In this document: positions 1 to 10,439 of the stretch, one piece after another
Position numbering within the stretch: position 1 is the first letter of the stretch
Layout of the letters: every line of letters starts with the position of its first letter
DNA from: Paralithodes platypus
Taxonomy: Eukaryota; Arthropoda; Malacostraca; Decapoda; Lithodidae
DNA length: 64,000 nucleotides
Assembly: GCA_032716605.1 (NCBI GenBank)
Contig: CM064480.1
Location: forward strand, 25,596,129 to 25,660,128
Direction of reading: 5' to 3'
Position numbers and translations under genes: made by a program
Notes under the pieces: generated by a model
Told to the model about the DNA's origin: nothing
Database searches by the model: none
What the model saw: the letters and a program-made list of their open reading frames with translations, nothing else

Positions 1-670
1 ATTTTTCTTCACTTAGTGAAGTTTTTTCTGGGTCCCGAGTCAGTTCTTCCCTTTGCCGGAAGTATTTGCTACAGTGGTGTGTTGGCGGTGGTTCCTGTTG
101 TGATATAATTCAGTGCTTTTTGTTTATATTCCGACATGTTAATGTTATCCGTCTGCCTAGGCCTAGCCAGCCTCTCGTAGCTTTACCACATATACAAGTC
201 TTATTGATTTATTTTCTAAATATGTACTACTGTGTCATGTGTGTCCTGGTTTAGTTGTGTATTGGCTAATTCCACGGACTATTTATGTGTCCTGGGTTAG
301 TTGTGTATTGGCTAATTCCACGGACTATGTTGGGCCCGGCGTTAGTTGTGTTTTGGCTACGCCTTGGTCCGGTGGTGCGTTCAGATGGTATCTGGACGGG
401 GTGGGTTTTTTCCGGCGGGTTTTTCTTGGTTTCACCTTGATAACCCCGGCTGGTTGCCGAGTTTTGGCCACGCGTGGTTTAAAAACAGGCTTGTTTCCCC
501 GGCGAGTGGGTGTCTGTGGCTCCCCAGGACTGCGTCTCTGGGGTGCCTGTTTCAGGCTCCTTATGATTCCCGGCGGGTTGGCTGTACCCATCTAACAGTG
601 TTCATACGGACACGTGTTGTTTGTAGTTTTTTCGGTTTTGCAAAGCCAATATAAAACTATGCTGTTGTTG
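1..670 (+). other. Untranslated leader of element A, first part
   Basis: This non-coding leader of a DIRS-like element is shared with B (18007-18660), D (34651-35321), F and E1. It opens with a perfect short hairpin, cttcac-tta-gtgaag, and contains a 46-bp tandem repeat. The motif ccggcg/cccggcgggt recurs roughly every 100 bases. Short ORFs here, on either strand, change or break between copies and look incidental. Confidence 0.7.
241..360 (+). repeat. 46-bp tandem repeat in DIRS leader
   Basis: Two nearly perfect 46-bp units (241-286 and 287-332), each containing attggctaattccacggact, are followed by a partial third. The same array occurs in the leaders of B (about 18247), C (about 32470), D (about 34890), F (about 44460-44570, inverted) and E1 (about 59670-59790, inverted). 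It is therefore an ancestral leader feature. Confidence 0.85.
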
Positions 671-734
671 TATTTCCTCCCCAGCGATCTTTTACAAAGC
701 AGTGGGGTTAGGAACAATTGGGGTTAACCTTTAA

Positions 735-1010
735 ACTTTAAATCACCCGGCGGGTGCAACCTGGAAGGGTGGGATGCCCGAATTTGCAAAATTCAGTATA
801 GTTGACCAGACAATTGAGGGATGCATTGTGTATCGCCTCCTTCAACATATGGCACTTTAGGGCACAATTGGGGTTAACGTTTTTTAAACTAATATTCACA
901 CCCGGCGGGTGCTTCTTGGAGGGATGGGAATAACGAATTTACAATTCAGTTAGTTAACCAGACAATTGAGGGATACGTTTTGTATCGCCGCCTTCAACAT
1001 ACGGCGATCT
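735..1010 (+). repeat. Diverged ~145-bp leader repeats, two units
   Basis: Two diverged units share cccggcgggt, a gggtgggat-type stretch, ttcagtt-agtt-accagac, caattgaggga and a closing tcgcc...ttcaacatacggc stretch. The second ends in a cgccg/cggcg stem. The same pair recurs in each 1.95-kb unit and in D and F. Three units are seen in B at 18716-19135. The leader was built by local tandem duplication. Confidence 0.7.
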
Positions 1011-1450
1011 AAAAAGATACTTCGGGAGAAGTTAGATCTCGTATATTTGTCAGGCTTCCCAGTTTTTGATCTACGAGATAATTCGGGGGCCGGCGTCTTT
1101 TTTAGTTTTTTTTTTTTTCAAAAATTGAATCTTGAAACAAACACCACCGGAAAGACTTAATCAGTTATAAACGCCATGCTGGTCTTTATATATTATGTCA
1201 GAGGGTATTCATAAATCTTTTGGACAAATTAAGATATTCTGAAATCTTTTACTTAGGAAACCCCACCGCGTAGCGAGCTGTAGTCGTTGAGTATTACGTC
1301 TCGTTACCCGGCGGGTTATTTAACACTTGTGTGCGAACATGTTTGGGTTAACCTTATGAGCATTAATTCCTGGAAATTTTATTTTTTTCCAGAGCTGGGT
1401 CCCGGCGGGTCTATGCAGAACCTGGAGTAAGTATCCCACCAGTCTCTGTC

Positions 1451-1554
1451 ATGGCTACCTTTGCCCCGGTTTTTGCTTTATGCATTACACCCTCCTGTTC
1501 AGGTATCCCTATTTTTGCGCACACCCTCTGTATAAAATGTGTTAAAATGTCTCG
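1451..1554 (+). pseudogene. Truncated DIRS gag start, unit 1 of A
   Basis: ATG at 1451 follows agtctctgtc exactly as in the gag genes of B (19569) and E1 (58590). The reading matches the Gag N-terminus (MAT-APVFALC-TPSCSGIPIF) for about 34 codons. Homology stops at gtctcg (1554), where subfamily-II leader sequence begins. It cannot encode Gag. Confidence 0.8.
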
Positions 1555-2251
1555 TTTGGTGTGAGTTACCTTTCCGGCGTTTTTTTTCGTTGCTCCGAGA
1601 ACACCGTTTTTGTTTACCGAGTTTTAGTCAGGATGGCTCAAAATAGGTAAGTTACCCCGACGAGTTTGGTCGCTTGAGGGCTCATAAGAAACTGCGTTTT
1701 CTGTGGTCGAGCCTGGGATCAGGCTTCCTGTGTTATTCATTGCTTTATGCATTACGCCCTCCTGTAATGTATAGTTTAGTGTGGGTTACCTTTCCGGCGT
1801 TTTTTCTCGTTGCTCCGAGAACACCGTTTTTGTTTACCGAGTTTTAGTCAGGATGGCTAAAATAGGTAAGTTACCCCGACGAGTTTGGTCCTTGAGGGCT
1901 CATCAGAAACTACGTTTTCTATGGTCGAGCCTGGGATCAGGCTTCCTGGGTTATTCCCGTCGAGGGGGATCCACACAGTTTTCTAGGTGATCAGGCTGAC
2001 GCCTGTTGGACTTGGTTTTCTCTGCTTTTCAAAGCCATTGAAACAATGCTGTCTGTTTGTTTGGTCTTTACCTCCCGGCGACCTTTTTACAAAGAGGTCT
2101 GGGGCAAGTATAATTGGTTTGACATTGCATATACAACCCGGCGGTTGTACCTTCGGGTGGTTATATTAACGGATTTGCGATTCGAGATAATTTGCCAAAC
2201 AATTGATTGATACAATAGGGTATCACGGCCTTCAAGACGGCGATCTATGAG

Positions 2252-2454
2252 GGCTTCTGGGAGAAGCCGGATTAGAGATTAAGATAGGCTTAGACTTTTT
2301 ATGGGATAAAAAGATGCCTGAATCTTACTAGTGTTTCAAGTGTAAAGGGATACTTGAAAGACTTCATCTTTAATAAAGATATGCTTCATCTTTATGAGGA
2401 TTAAGTAGTTATGCTTAATTCTTTTGGACAGGTAAAAGATATGCTGAAATCTTT
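2252..2454 (+). other. Hairpin array, unit 1 of A
   Basis: Five to six consecutive perfect or near-perfect stem-loops occur in 200 bases. The first is GGCTTCT-ggg-AGAAGCC. Next come CTTTTTAT-ggg-ATAAAAAG, TTCAAGT/ACTTGAA, ATAAAGAT-atgcttc-ATCTTTAT and AAAGAT-atgctgaa-ATCTTT. This is the same array as at 7340-7542, where exact arms are given. Confidence 0.75.
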
Positions 2455-2538
2455 AATAAGCCATTGAAACAATGCCATTTGTTTGTTTAGTCTTTCCCTC
2501 CCGGCGACCTTTTTACGAAGAGGTCTGGGGCAGGTACA

Positions 2539-5500
2539 TTTTTTTTTTTTTTTTTTTTAAGAGACACTGAACGGAGGAAGGAAAAACACAGATAAAACAA
2601 AAAGGTCCATGTGCCTAAAGGCATCCTCCATTCATAAAATGTTTGTAACAACTGGATTTAAACATTTGTAGATTGTAAGTTTGTGGAAAGCAATTCGAGG
2701 GAAGTGAATTCCAAAGAGTAGTAGCTCTGGGGATAAATGAATTCTGATAAGCAAAAGTTCTGCATTGTGGAGGAGAAAGTGTAAATTCATGGGCGCTCTC
2801 AGCTGCCCTAGTTCTACGGGGAAAGATGTGGAGAGGCGGCACAATTGAAGCAAGTTCCTCGGAACAATTGATGTGAAATATCTGTAGAATAATGCAAGGA
2901 ATGCAACGTTTCTTCGTATGGATAATGTAGGAAGGTCCTGTGTGATTGCAGGGTTATTGATTAATCTAATAGCTTTATTTTGAATTTTGTCCAACTGCCT
3001 CAATGCAACCACTCCACTTCCACCCCACAGAGGTGAACAGTAATCCATCTGAGAACGCACATGACTTTTATATATCACGGCCAACTGCTCGTCAGTGAAG
3101 AATTCTCGAACTCTGTACAGGAGTCCCAGTTTTTTAGAGGCATTCTTAGCAATGCTTCTAACATAATGTGTCCAGCTCAAGTTAGTAGTTAATGTTACAC
3201 CGAGAATGTCAATACTAGGGGAAGTGGGAATATTTACATCATTAAAAAATATATGGGAGTCAGTGAGATTCTGTCGGTTAGAAAATTGAATGTATTTGGT
3301 TTTCTGTGCATTAAAGGAAACTAGATTCTTTTGTCCCCATCCATTAATTCTAGAAAGGTCCTGGTTCAGAGAAATTGCAGTGTTTATTTTTGAATTTAAA
3401 AGATCGGGTTGGGTGAAAGAATTGGTAAATGTGAAGGAACTGTGGAATGTTGAGTCATCTGCGTAGGAATGTATTGGATTATGAGTGGTAGATATGAGAT
3501 CATTGATATGAATGAGGAACAGAATTGGGGCCAAAACTGATCCCTGGGGAACACCAGCATTTATTGAGTGAAATTGAGAATAAAGGCCATCTACCATTAC
3601 ACGTATTTTTCTGTTGTGAAGATAAGAAGAAATTAGTGGAACTAATGATGCAAGGCCGTAGTGTGACATCTTCGACAATAAGGATTGATGCCAGACTCTA
3701 TCAAATGCCTTTGATATATCCAGTGCTATTGTATGTGTTTCACCATGTTGGTCTGTAGCTTGGTTGATTTGATGCATAAGAAGGCAAAGCATGTCTGCAG
3801 TTGATCGACATCGTCTAAAACCATATTGCCTATCACTGATTAATTTATTATTCTCAAGATGCTTAATTATGTGATTATTTAATATAATTTCAAAGACTTT
3901 ACCAAGAGTGGAAGTTATAGCTATTGGTCTGTAGTTTGATGGATCTGAAGAGGCACCTTTTTTAGGAACTGGATGGATGTTTGCTTCTTTCCAGGGTACT
4001 GGGAAGCATGAGGTATGAGTACACAGACGGAACAATTTTGCCAATACAGGAGCGAGCACCAAGGAGCAATTCTTAAGTACTATTGGAGGAATTTCATCTG
4101 GACCAGGAGCCTTATCTACTGAGAGATTCTGCAAAATAGTTTTGACATGTCTGGTGTGGATCTTAAGTGAGGGAATTTCAGGCGAATTAAAATTAAGTAC
4201 AGGGACATCTTGATTTATTTCATCTAAGGTTGAGTTGGTGGAGAAAATATCCGCAAGAAGGTTAGCTTTACCTCGTGGGTCACTTACAAGATTGCCAGTC
4301 GGAGATTTTAATGGTGGAATGGATGAAGCAGTAGTGAAGTTGGATTTAAATGAGTTAAGAGTAGACCAAAATATTTTGTTATCATTTGGATAATTTAGAA
4401 GTTTATTTGCCTGCTTGTGGATAAAGTTTGATTTAGTTAGGTTTAATACAGTTTTGGCATGATTTCTGATGTTTCTAAAGTAATTAAAGGCTTCATGAGT
4501 GTTTGATCTTGTGTATGCATTGTAGGCTATTGCTTTTTGTTCAGTTACTCTAGCACAATTATGGTCAAACCATTTAGGTGAATTAGATCTTTTACTGTAC
4601 TTTTTTTATGAGGAATAAAAGTTTCCATTCCAATTTTTACAAAATCTTGTATGTGGCTCAAGGTGGAGTGTGCATCATTAGAAAAGAAAGAGGTCCAGGG
4701 AATATCAATAAAGAAACCTTGAAGACCCTCCCAGTCTGCCCTATCGTAATGCCATTTAGTCACCAAAACAGGTTCAGAGTGGGAAGGTGTGGTAGGTGAT
4801 AGACAGGTGGCCTGTATCAGATAGTGATCAGAAGATCCAAGCGGGGACCTCACTGTAACATCATAATTTTCTGAATTGGTTGTTAAAAATAAGTCCAGTA
4901 GGTGGGAATTATGATTAGGATTATCTGGTACACGGGTGGGTTGGTTGACTAGTTGAGTGAGATTAAATGAGTCTGCAAATAGCTCACATTCAAGACCAGC
5001 ATCATCAGTCCTGGCTGAATGAGTGAGCCATTCAACATTATGGACATTAAAATCACCCAACGCAGTGATTTCAGAAGAAGCATTTAAGTTGAGGACACTG
5101 AGTTGTGAGGACAGAGAATAAAAAAGACTTTGCTCTGGAGGAGTATTTGGGGAACGGTAGATGCAACATATGTATTTAAATTTACCAGCAGAAATTAATT
5201 TGTATATAGAATAATCAAAATAGGGACAATTGAAACTAGTAACCTCCTCCAGGGCAATTTCAGATTTTGCGAAGCAACATACACCTCCTTTAGGTCTGAA
5301 ATTTTGGAGCAGTTGATAACCTGGAAAATTAAATCTAGACGTGTCAGATGTGGATGTTACTTGAGTCTCTGTCAAAAAAAGGAGAGTAGGTGATTCTGCT
5401 TGAAGAAATTGGTGTACAGAATTGATGCTAGAGTGAAGTCCCCTTATATTGCTAAAGAAAAAGCTGCACCGACGAGCAGCTTTGGGACGTTGCAATGCTC

Positions 5501-5678
5501 TTGACACAGTCGCATGATGACGACCGGGAGGGCCCTGTGTCAATGACCCAACCCTGCCGGGGGTGGATATCCGAGGGACCACCAGGTTTGCTCTTAACAA
5601 TTGTACTGCCATATTTATTGGGTAAGGTGTATGGTGTTACATGTATGATATGTAGTGGGAAGAGTAGTGTTTTATGGA
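2539..5678 (-). mobile_element. Jockey/CR1-superfamily non-LTR retrotransposon
   Basis: The element lies on the minus strand and ends in an A tail (T run from 2539 on the plus strand). It interrupts the host repeat exactly between ggcaggtaca (2538) and attggtttgac (about 5678), which is continuous in the sister unit at about 7620. No clear target-site duplication is visible. The element carries EN and RT and lacks any recognisable ORF1, so it is probably 5'-truncated. The clade is not resolved. Confidence 0.85.
2615..5612 (-). pseudogene. LINE ORF2: AP endonuclease plus reverse transcriptase, two frameshifts
   Basis: Translation from ATG 5612 gives an apurinic-type endonuclease: NIRGLH near residue 55, TET at 81-83, GDFN at 186-189 and SDH at 261-263. 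A single-base shift in the A7 run near 4605-4611 ends this frame at 4545. The next frame continues without a stop into the RT, with APGPDEIPP, NYRPIAI, LDISKAFD, GVPQGSVLAP and catalytic YADD (about 3454-3465). A second one-base shift near 2846 moves the C-terminal tail (SFIPRATTLWNSLP) into another frame that ends at 2615. With only two lesions in about 3 kb the copy is young. The products would nick DNA and prime reverse transcription. Confidence 0.8.
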
Positions 5679-6537
5679 ATTGGTTTGACATTGCATATAA
5701 AACCCGGCGGTTGTACCTTTGGGTGGTTATATTAACTGATTTGCAATTCGCGATATTTGTATTTCCTCCCCGGTGATCTTTTCCAAAGAAGTGGGGTTAG
5801 GAACAATTGGGGTTAACTTTTAAACTTTAAATCACCCGGCGGGTGCAACCTGGAAGGGTGGGATGCCCGAATTTGCAAAATTCAGTTTAGTTGACCAGAC
5901 AATTGAGGGATGCATTGTGTATCGCCTCCTTCAACATACGGCGCTTTAGGGCACAATTGGGGTTAACGTTTTTTAAACTAATATTCACACCCGGCGGGTG
6001 CTCCTTGGAGGGATGGGAATAACGACTTTACAATTCAGTTAGTTAACCAGACAATTGAGGGATACGTTTTGTATCGCCGCCTTCAACATACGGCGATCTA
6101 AAAAGATACTTCGGGAGAAGTTAGATCTCGTATATTTGTCAGGCTTCCCAGTTTTTGATCTACGAGATAATTCGGGGGCCGGCGTCTTTTTTAGATTTTT
6201 TTTTTCCAAAATTGAATCTTGAAACAAACACCACCGGAAAGACTTAATCAGTTATAAACGCCATGCTGGTCTTTATATATTATGTCAGAGGGTATTCATA
6301 AATCTTTTGGACGAATTAAGATATTCTGAAATCTTTTACTTAGGAAACCCCACCGCGTAGCGAGCTGTAGTCGTTGAGTATTACGTCTCGTTACCCGGCG
6401 GGTTATTTAACACTTGTGTACGAACATGTTTGGTTTAACCTTATGAGCATTAATTCCTGGAAATTTTCTTTTTTTACAGAGCTGGGTCCCGGCGGGTCTA
6501 TGCAGAACCTGGAGTAAGTATCCCACCAGTCTCTGTC

Positions 6538-6641
6538 ATGGCTACCTTTGCCCCGGTTTTTGCTTTATGCATTACGCCCTCCTGTTCAGGTATCCCTATT
6601 TTTGCGCACACCCTTTGTCTAAATTGTGTTAAAATGTCTCG
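6538..6641 (+). pseudogene. Truncated DIRS gag start, unit 2 of A
   Basis: Same 34-codon gag start as at 1451, preceded by agtctctgtc. It is cut at the same gtctcg junction, which shows that the chimeric join predates duplication of the unit. Confidence 0.8.
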
Positions 6642-6938
6642 TTTGGTGTGAGTTACCTTTCCGGCGTTTTTTCTCGTTGCTCCGCGAACACCGTTTTTGT
6701 TTACCGAGTTTTAGTCAGGATGGCTCAAAATAGGTAAGTTACCCCGACGAGTTTGGTCGCTTGAGGGCTCATAAGAAACTGCGTTTTCTGTGGTCGAGCC
6801 TGGGATCGGGCTTCCTGTGTTATTCATTGCTTTATGCATTACGCCCTCCTGTAATGTATAGTTTAGTGTGGGTTACCTTTCCGGCGTTTTTCTCGTTGCT
6901 CCGAGTACACCGTTTTTGTTTACCGAGTTTTAGTCAGG

Positions 6939-7298
6939 ATGGCTAAAATAGGTAAGTTACCCCGACGAGTTTGGTCGCTTGAGGGCTCATCAGAAACTGC
7001 GTTTTCTATGGTCGAGCCTGGGATCAGGCTTCCTGGGTTATTCCCGTCGAGGGGGGCTCCATACAGTTTTCTAGGTGATCAGGCTGACACCTGTTGGCCT
7101 TGGTTTTCTCTGCTTTTCAAAGCCATTGAAACAATGCTGTCTGTTTGTTTGGTCTTTACCTCCCGGCGACCTTTTTACAAAGAGGTCTGGGGCAGGTATA
7201 ATTGGTTTGACATTGCATATACAACCCGGCGGTTGTACCTTCGGGTGGTTATATTAACGGATTTGCGATTCGAGATAATTTGCCAAACAATTGATTGA
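6939..7298 (+). CDS. Hypothetical 119-codon ORF of the chimeric unit
   Basis: An ATG in the string tcaggATGGCTAAAATAGG opens a 119-codon frame beginning MAKIGKLPRRVW. I do not recognise it and see no domain. The same frame is intact in D at 36500-36859 with few changes. It is frameshifted in A unit 3 (8890), split by an insertion in D unit 2 (38452) and shifted in A unit 1 (about 1852). It continues on the minus strand into the scaffold gap at 33920. The DNA under it is a diverged copy of untranslated leader, so the frame may be accidental. Confidence 0.2.
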   Translation: MAKIGKLPRRVWSLEGSSETAFSMVEPGIRLPGLFPSRGAPYSFLGDQADTCWPWFSLLFKAIETMLSVCLVFTSRRPFYKEVWGRYNWFDIAYTTRRLYLRVVILTDLRFEIICQTID

Positions 7299-7339
7299 TA
7301 CAATAGGGTATCACGGCCTTCAAGACGGCGATCTATGAG

Positions 7340-7542
7340 GGCTTCTAGGAGAAGCCGGATTAGAGATTAAGATAGGCTTAGACTTTTTATGGGATAAAAA
7401 GATGCCTGAATCTTACTAGTGTTTCAAGTGTAAAGGGATACTTGAAAGACTTCATCTTTAATAAAGATATGCTTCATCTTTATGAGGATTAAGTAGTTAT
7501 GCTTAATTCTTTTGGACAGGTAAAAGATATGCTGAAATCTTT
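7340..7542 (+). other. Hairpin array, unit 2 of A (reference copy)
   Basis: There are six successive stem-loops. (1) 7340-7356, GGCTTCT/AGAAGCC. (2) 7383-7401, CTTTTTAT-ggg-ATAAAAAG, enclosed by AGGC 7374-7377 and GCCT 7404-7407. (3) 7423-7446, TTCAAGT/ACTTGAA. (4) 7461-7483, ATAAAGAT-atgcttc-ATCTTTAT. (5) 7488-7507, ATTAAG/CTTAAT. (6) 7523-7542, AAAGAT/ATCTTT. Loops are of the ggg or tatgct type. Function is unknown; RNA packaging, stability or priming are possible roles. Confidence 0.8.
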
Positions 7543-8488
7543 AATAAGCCATTGAAACAATGCCGTTTGTTTGTTTAGTCTTTCCCTCCCGGCGACCTTT
7601 TTACGAAGAGGTCTGGGGCAGGTACAATTGGTTTGACATTGCATATAAAACCCGGCGGTTGTACCTTTGGGTGGTTATATTAACTGATTTGCAATTCGCG
7701 ATATTTGTATTTCCTCCCCGGCGATCTTTTCCAAAGAAGTGGGGTTAGGAACAATTGGGGTTAAATTTTAAACTTTAAATCACCCGGCGGGTGCAACCTG
7801 GAAGGGTGGGATGCCCGAATTTGCAAAATTCAGTTTAGTTGACCAGACAATTGAGGGATGCATTGTGTATCGCCTCCTTCAACATACGGCACTTTAGGGC
7901 ACAATTGGGATTAACGTTTTTTAAACTAATATTCACACCCGGCGGGTGCTCCTTGGAGGGATGGGAATAACGACTTTACAATTCAGTTAGTTAACCAGAC
8001 AATTGAGGGATACGTTTTGTATTGCCGCCTTCAACATACGGCGATCTAAAAAGATACTTCGGGAGAAGTTAGATCTCGTATATTTGTCAGGCTTCCCAGT
8101 TTTTTATCTACGAGATAATTCGGGGGCCGGCGTCTTTTTTATTTTTATTTTTTTCCAAAATTGAATTTTGAAACAAACACCACCGGAAAGTCTTAATCAG
8201 TTATAAACGCCATGCTCTGGTCTTTATATATTATGTCAGAGGGTATTCATAAATCTTTTGGACGAATTAAGATATTCTGAAATCTTTTACTTAGGAAACC
8301 CCACCGCGTAGCGAGCTGTAGTCGTTGAGTATTACGTCTCGTTACCCGGCGGGTTATTTAACACTTGTGTGCGAACATGTTTGGTTTAACCTTATGAGCA
8401 TTAATTCCTGGAAATTTTCTTTTTTTACAGAGCTGGGTCCCGGCGGGTCTATGTATAACCTAGAGTAAGTATCCCACCAGTCTCTGTC

Positions 8489-8592
8489 ATGGCTACCTTT
8501 GCCCCGGTTTTTGCTTTATGCATTACGCCCTCCTGTTCAGGTATCCCTATTTTTGCGCACACCCTTTGTCTAAATTGTGTTAAAATGTCTCG
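8489..8592 (+). pseudogene. Truncated DIRS gag start, unit 3 of A
   Basis: Third copy of the truncated gag start, with the same upstream agtctctgtc and the same downstream junction as units 1 and 2. Confidence 0.8.
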
Positions 8593-9291
8593 TTTGGTGT
8601 GGGTTACCTTTCCGGCGTTTTTTCTCGTTGCTCCGAGAACACCGTTTTTGTTTACCGAATTTTAGTCAGGATGGCTCAAAATAGGTAAGTTACCCCGACG
8701 AGTTTGGTCGCTTGAGGGCTCATAAGAAACTGCGTTTTCTGTGGTCGAGCCTGGGATCGGGCTTCCTGTGTTATTCATTGCTTTATGCATTACGCCCTCC
8801 TGTAATGTATAGTTTAGTGTGGGTTACCTTTCCGGCGTTTTTCTCGATGCTCCGAGTACACCGTTTTTGTTTACCGAGTTTTAGTCAGGATGGCTAAAAT
8901 AGGTAAGTTACCCCGACGAGTTTGGTCGCTTGAGGGCTCATCAGAAACTGCGTTTTCTATGGTCGAGCCTGGGATCAGGCTTCCTGGGTTATTCCCGTCG
9001 AGGGGGGCTCCAGACGGTTTTCTAGGTGATCAGGCTGACACCTGTTGGACTTGGTTTTCTCTGCTTTTCAAAGCCATTGAAACAATGCTGTCTGTTTGTT
9101 TGGTCTTTACCTCCCGAGAGACCTTTTTACAAAGAGGTCTGGGGCAGGTATAATTGGTTTGACATTGCATATAAAACCCGGCGGTTGTACCTTCGGGTGG
9201 TTATATTAACGGATTTGCGATTCGAGATAATTTGCCAAACAATTGATTGATACAATAGGGTATCACGGCCTTCAAGACGGCGATCTATGAG

Positions 9292-9495
9292 GGCTTCTGG
9301 GAGAAGCCGGATTAGAGATTAAGGATAGGCTTAGACTTTTTATGGGATGAAAAGATGCCTGAATCTTACTAGTGTTTTAAGTGTAAAGGGATACTTGAAA
9401 GACTTCATCTTTAATAAAGATATGCTTCATCTTTATGAGGATTAAGAAGTTAGGCTTAATTCTTTTGGACAAGTAAATGATATGCTGAAATCTTT
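9292..9495 (+). other. Hairpin array, unit 3 of A
   Basis: Same series of stem-loops as 7340-7542. The last stem is weakened (taaatgat versus atcttt) and the second has one change (gggatgaaaag), so this copy is slightly decayed. Confidence 0.7.
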
Positions 9496-9719
9496 ACTAA
9501 GCGATTGAAACAATGCCGTTTGTTTGTTTAGTCTTTCCCTCCCGGCGACCTTTTTACAAAGAGGTCTGGGGCGAGTACAATTTGGTTTGACATTGCATAT
9601 AAAACCCGGCGGTTGTACCTTTGGGTGGTTATATTAACTGATTTGCAATTCGCAATAATTTGCCAAACAATTGATTGATACAATAGGGTATCACGGCCTT
9701 CAAGACGGCGATCTATGAG

Positions 9720-9922
9720 GGCTTCTGGGAGAAGCCAGATTAGAGATTAAGATATGCTTAGACTTTTTATGGGATAAAAAGATGCCGGAATCTTACTAGT
9801 ATTTCAAGTGTAAAGGGATACTTGAAAGACTTCATCTTTAATAAAGATATGCTTCATCTTTATGAGGATTCAGAAGATATGCTTAAATCTTCTGGACAGG
9901 TAAAGATATGCTGAAATCTTTA
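9720..9922 (+). other. Hairpin array, terminal subfamily-II copy of A
   Basis: The array after the last unit keeps the stem series, but with different bases in stem 5. GAAGAT-atgctta-ATCTTC replaces the ATTAAG/CTTAAT stem of the other copies. Stem 6 is longer here, TAAAGAT/ATCTTTA. Pairing is therefore kept although sequence differs. Confidence 0.75.
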
Positions 9923-10130
9923 ATATGAAACTAAAGGAAAACGAAAAGTAGTGGTGGAGTGCTACGGTTCGTTGACCGGCGGTTTTGAGGCACATATTTT
10001 GTACCGTTTTTTGGGTGTAACCCTATGAGCATTAATCCCCGGAAATTTCTCTTTCCAGGGCGGAGTACCGGTGTTGCACCAGGTGACCGGTAGTTCCCGG
10101 GGGCGGGGTAGTTTTCCCCCAGTCTCTGTC

Positions 10131-10195
10131 GTGTCGGCACTTGAACCTCTCATTGCTGTATGTTCAACGCCGTTTAGCTCAGGTAGCCCTATCTT
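10131..10195 (+). pseudogene. Subfamily-II gag start remnant (A)
   Basis: After tttccag and agtctctgtc comes GTGTCGGCACTTGAACC, read as a Gag N-terminus (SALEPLIAVCSTPFSSGSPI) parallel to MAT-APVFALC-TPSCSGIPIF of subfamily I. The start codon is GTG instead of ATG. Homology ends near 10195, followed by an AT-rich junction. This shows that A belongs to a second gag subfamily whose body is deleted. Confidence 0.65.
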
Positions 10196-10439
10196 ATTTT
10201 TATTTGTTAATGGAATAATTTAATAGCTGAATCATAATAAACATATATATTTTCTATGATTATATTATGAAAATATTGTGTTATTTCAATGTGTTAATGA
10301 GCTATGGGAGCTTTTAATTATCATAAACCTTTACGGGACTCGGATGAGGGCTCCCATTCAGGGAGTATACCGAGCTCGCAAGCGAGGGCCAGCCACAGCC
10401 ACGGTGTATGGCGATACTCACAGTCGTACTTCACCCGCC
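10196..10439 (+). other. AT-rich deletion junction between gag start and RT/YR remnant
   Basis: About 100 bases of AT-rich sequence are followed by sequence resuming near the C-terminal part of the RT-ORF. An 8-bp inverted pair, atgggagc (10302) and gctcccat (10350), is present. D has about 75 extra AT-rich bases here (about 40003-40088). No gene is seen. Confidence 0.5.

Larger units (their letters stand above)
671..9656 (+). repeat. Three tandem ~1.95-kb chimeric leader/gag-start units of element A
   Basis: The landmark atttcctccccggcgatc recurs at 671, about 5760 and 7709. The spacing is about 1948 bp, and the first interval is also about 1947 bp once the LINE is removed. Each unit runs through subfamily-I leader repeats, a splice-acceptor-like tract and a gag ATG with about 34 codons. 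At gtctcg it switches to a second leader type containing a small ORF and a hairpin array. The array ends at about 9656, where the sequence passes into the subfamily-II leader. Element D has two units. Template switching or unequal recombination is the likely origin (inference). Confidence 0.85.

Noticed and set aside
325..591. Minus-strand frame in the leader (also 44077-44469), Pro/Arg/Lys-rich
   Set aside because: It is a shadow frame of the ccggcg-rich leader. It breaks in B and C and shows no domain.
735..1010. Regular leader repeats with hairpins, considered as CRISPR-like or satellite
   Set aside because: Units are diverged, about 145 bp, without unique spacers, and always embedded in DIRS leaders. 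The sequence is eukaryotic.
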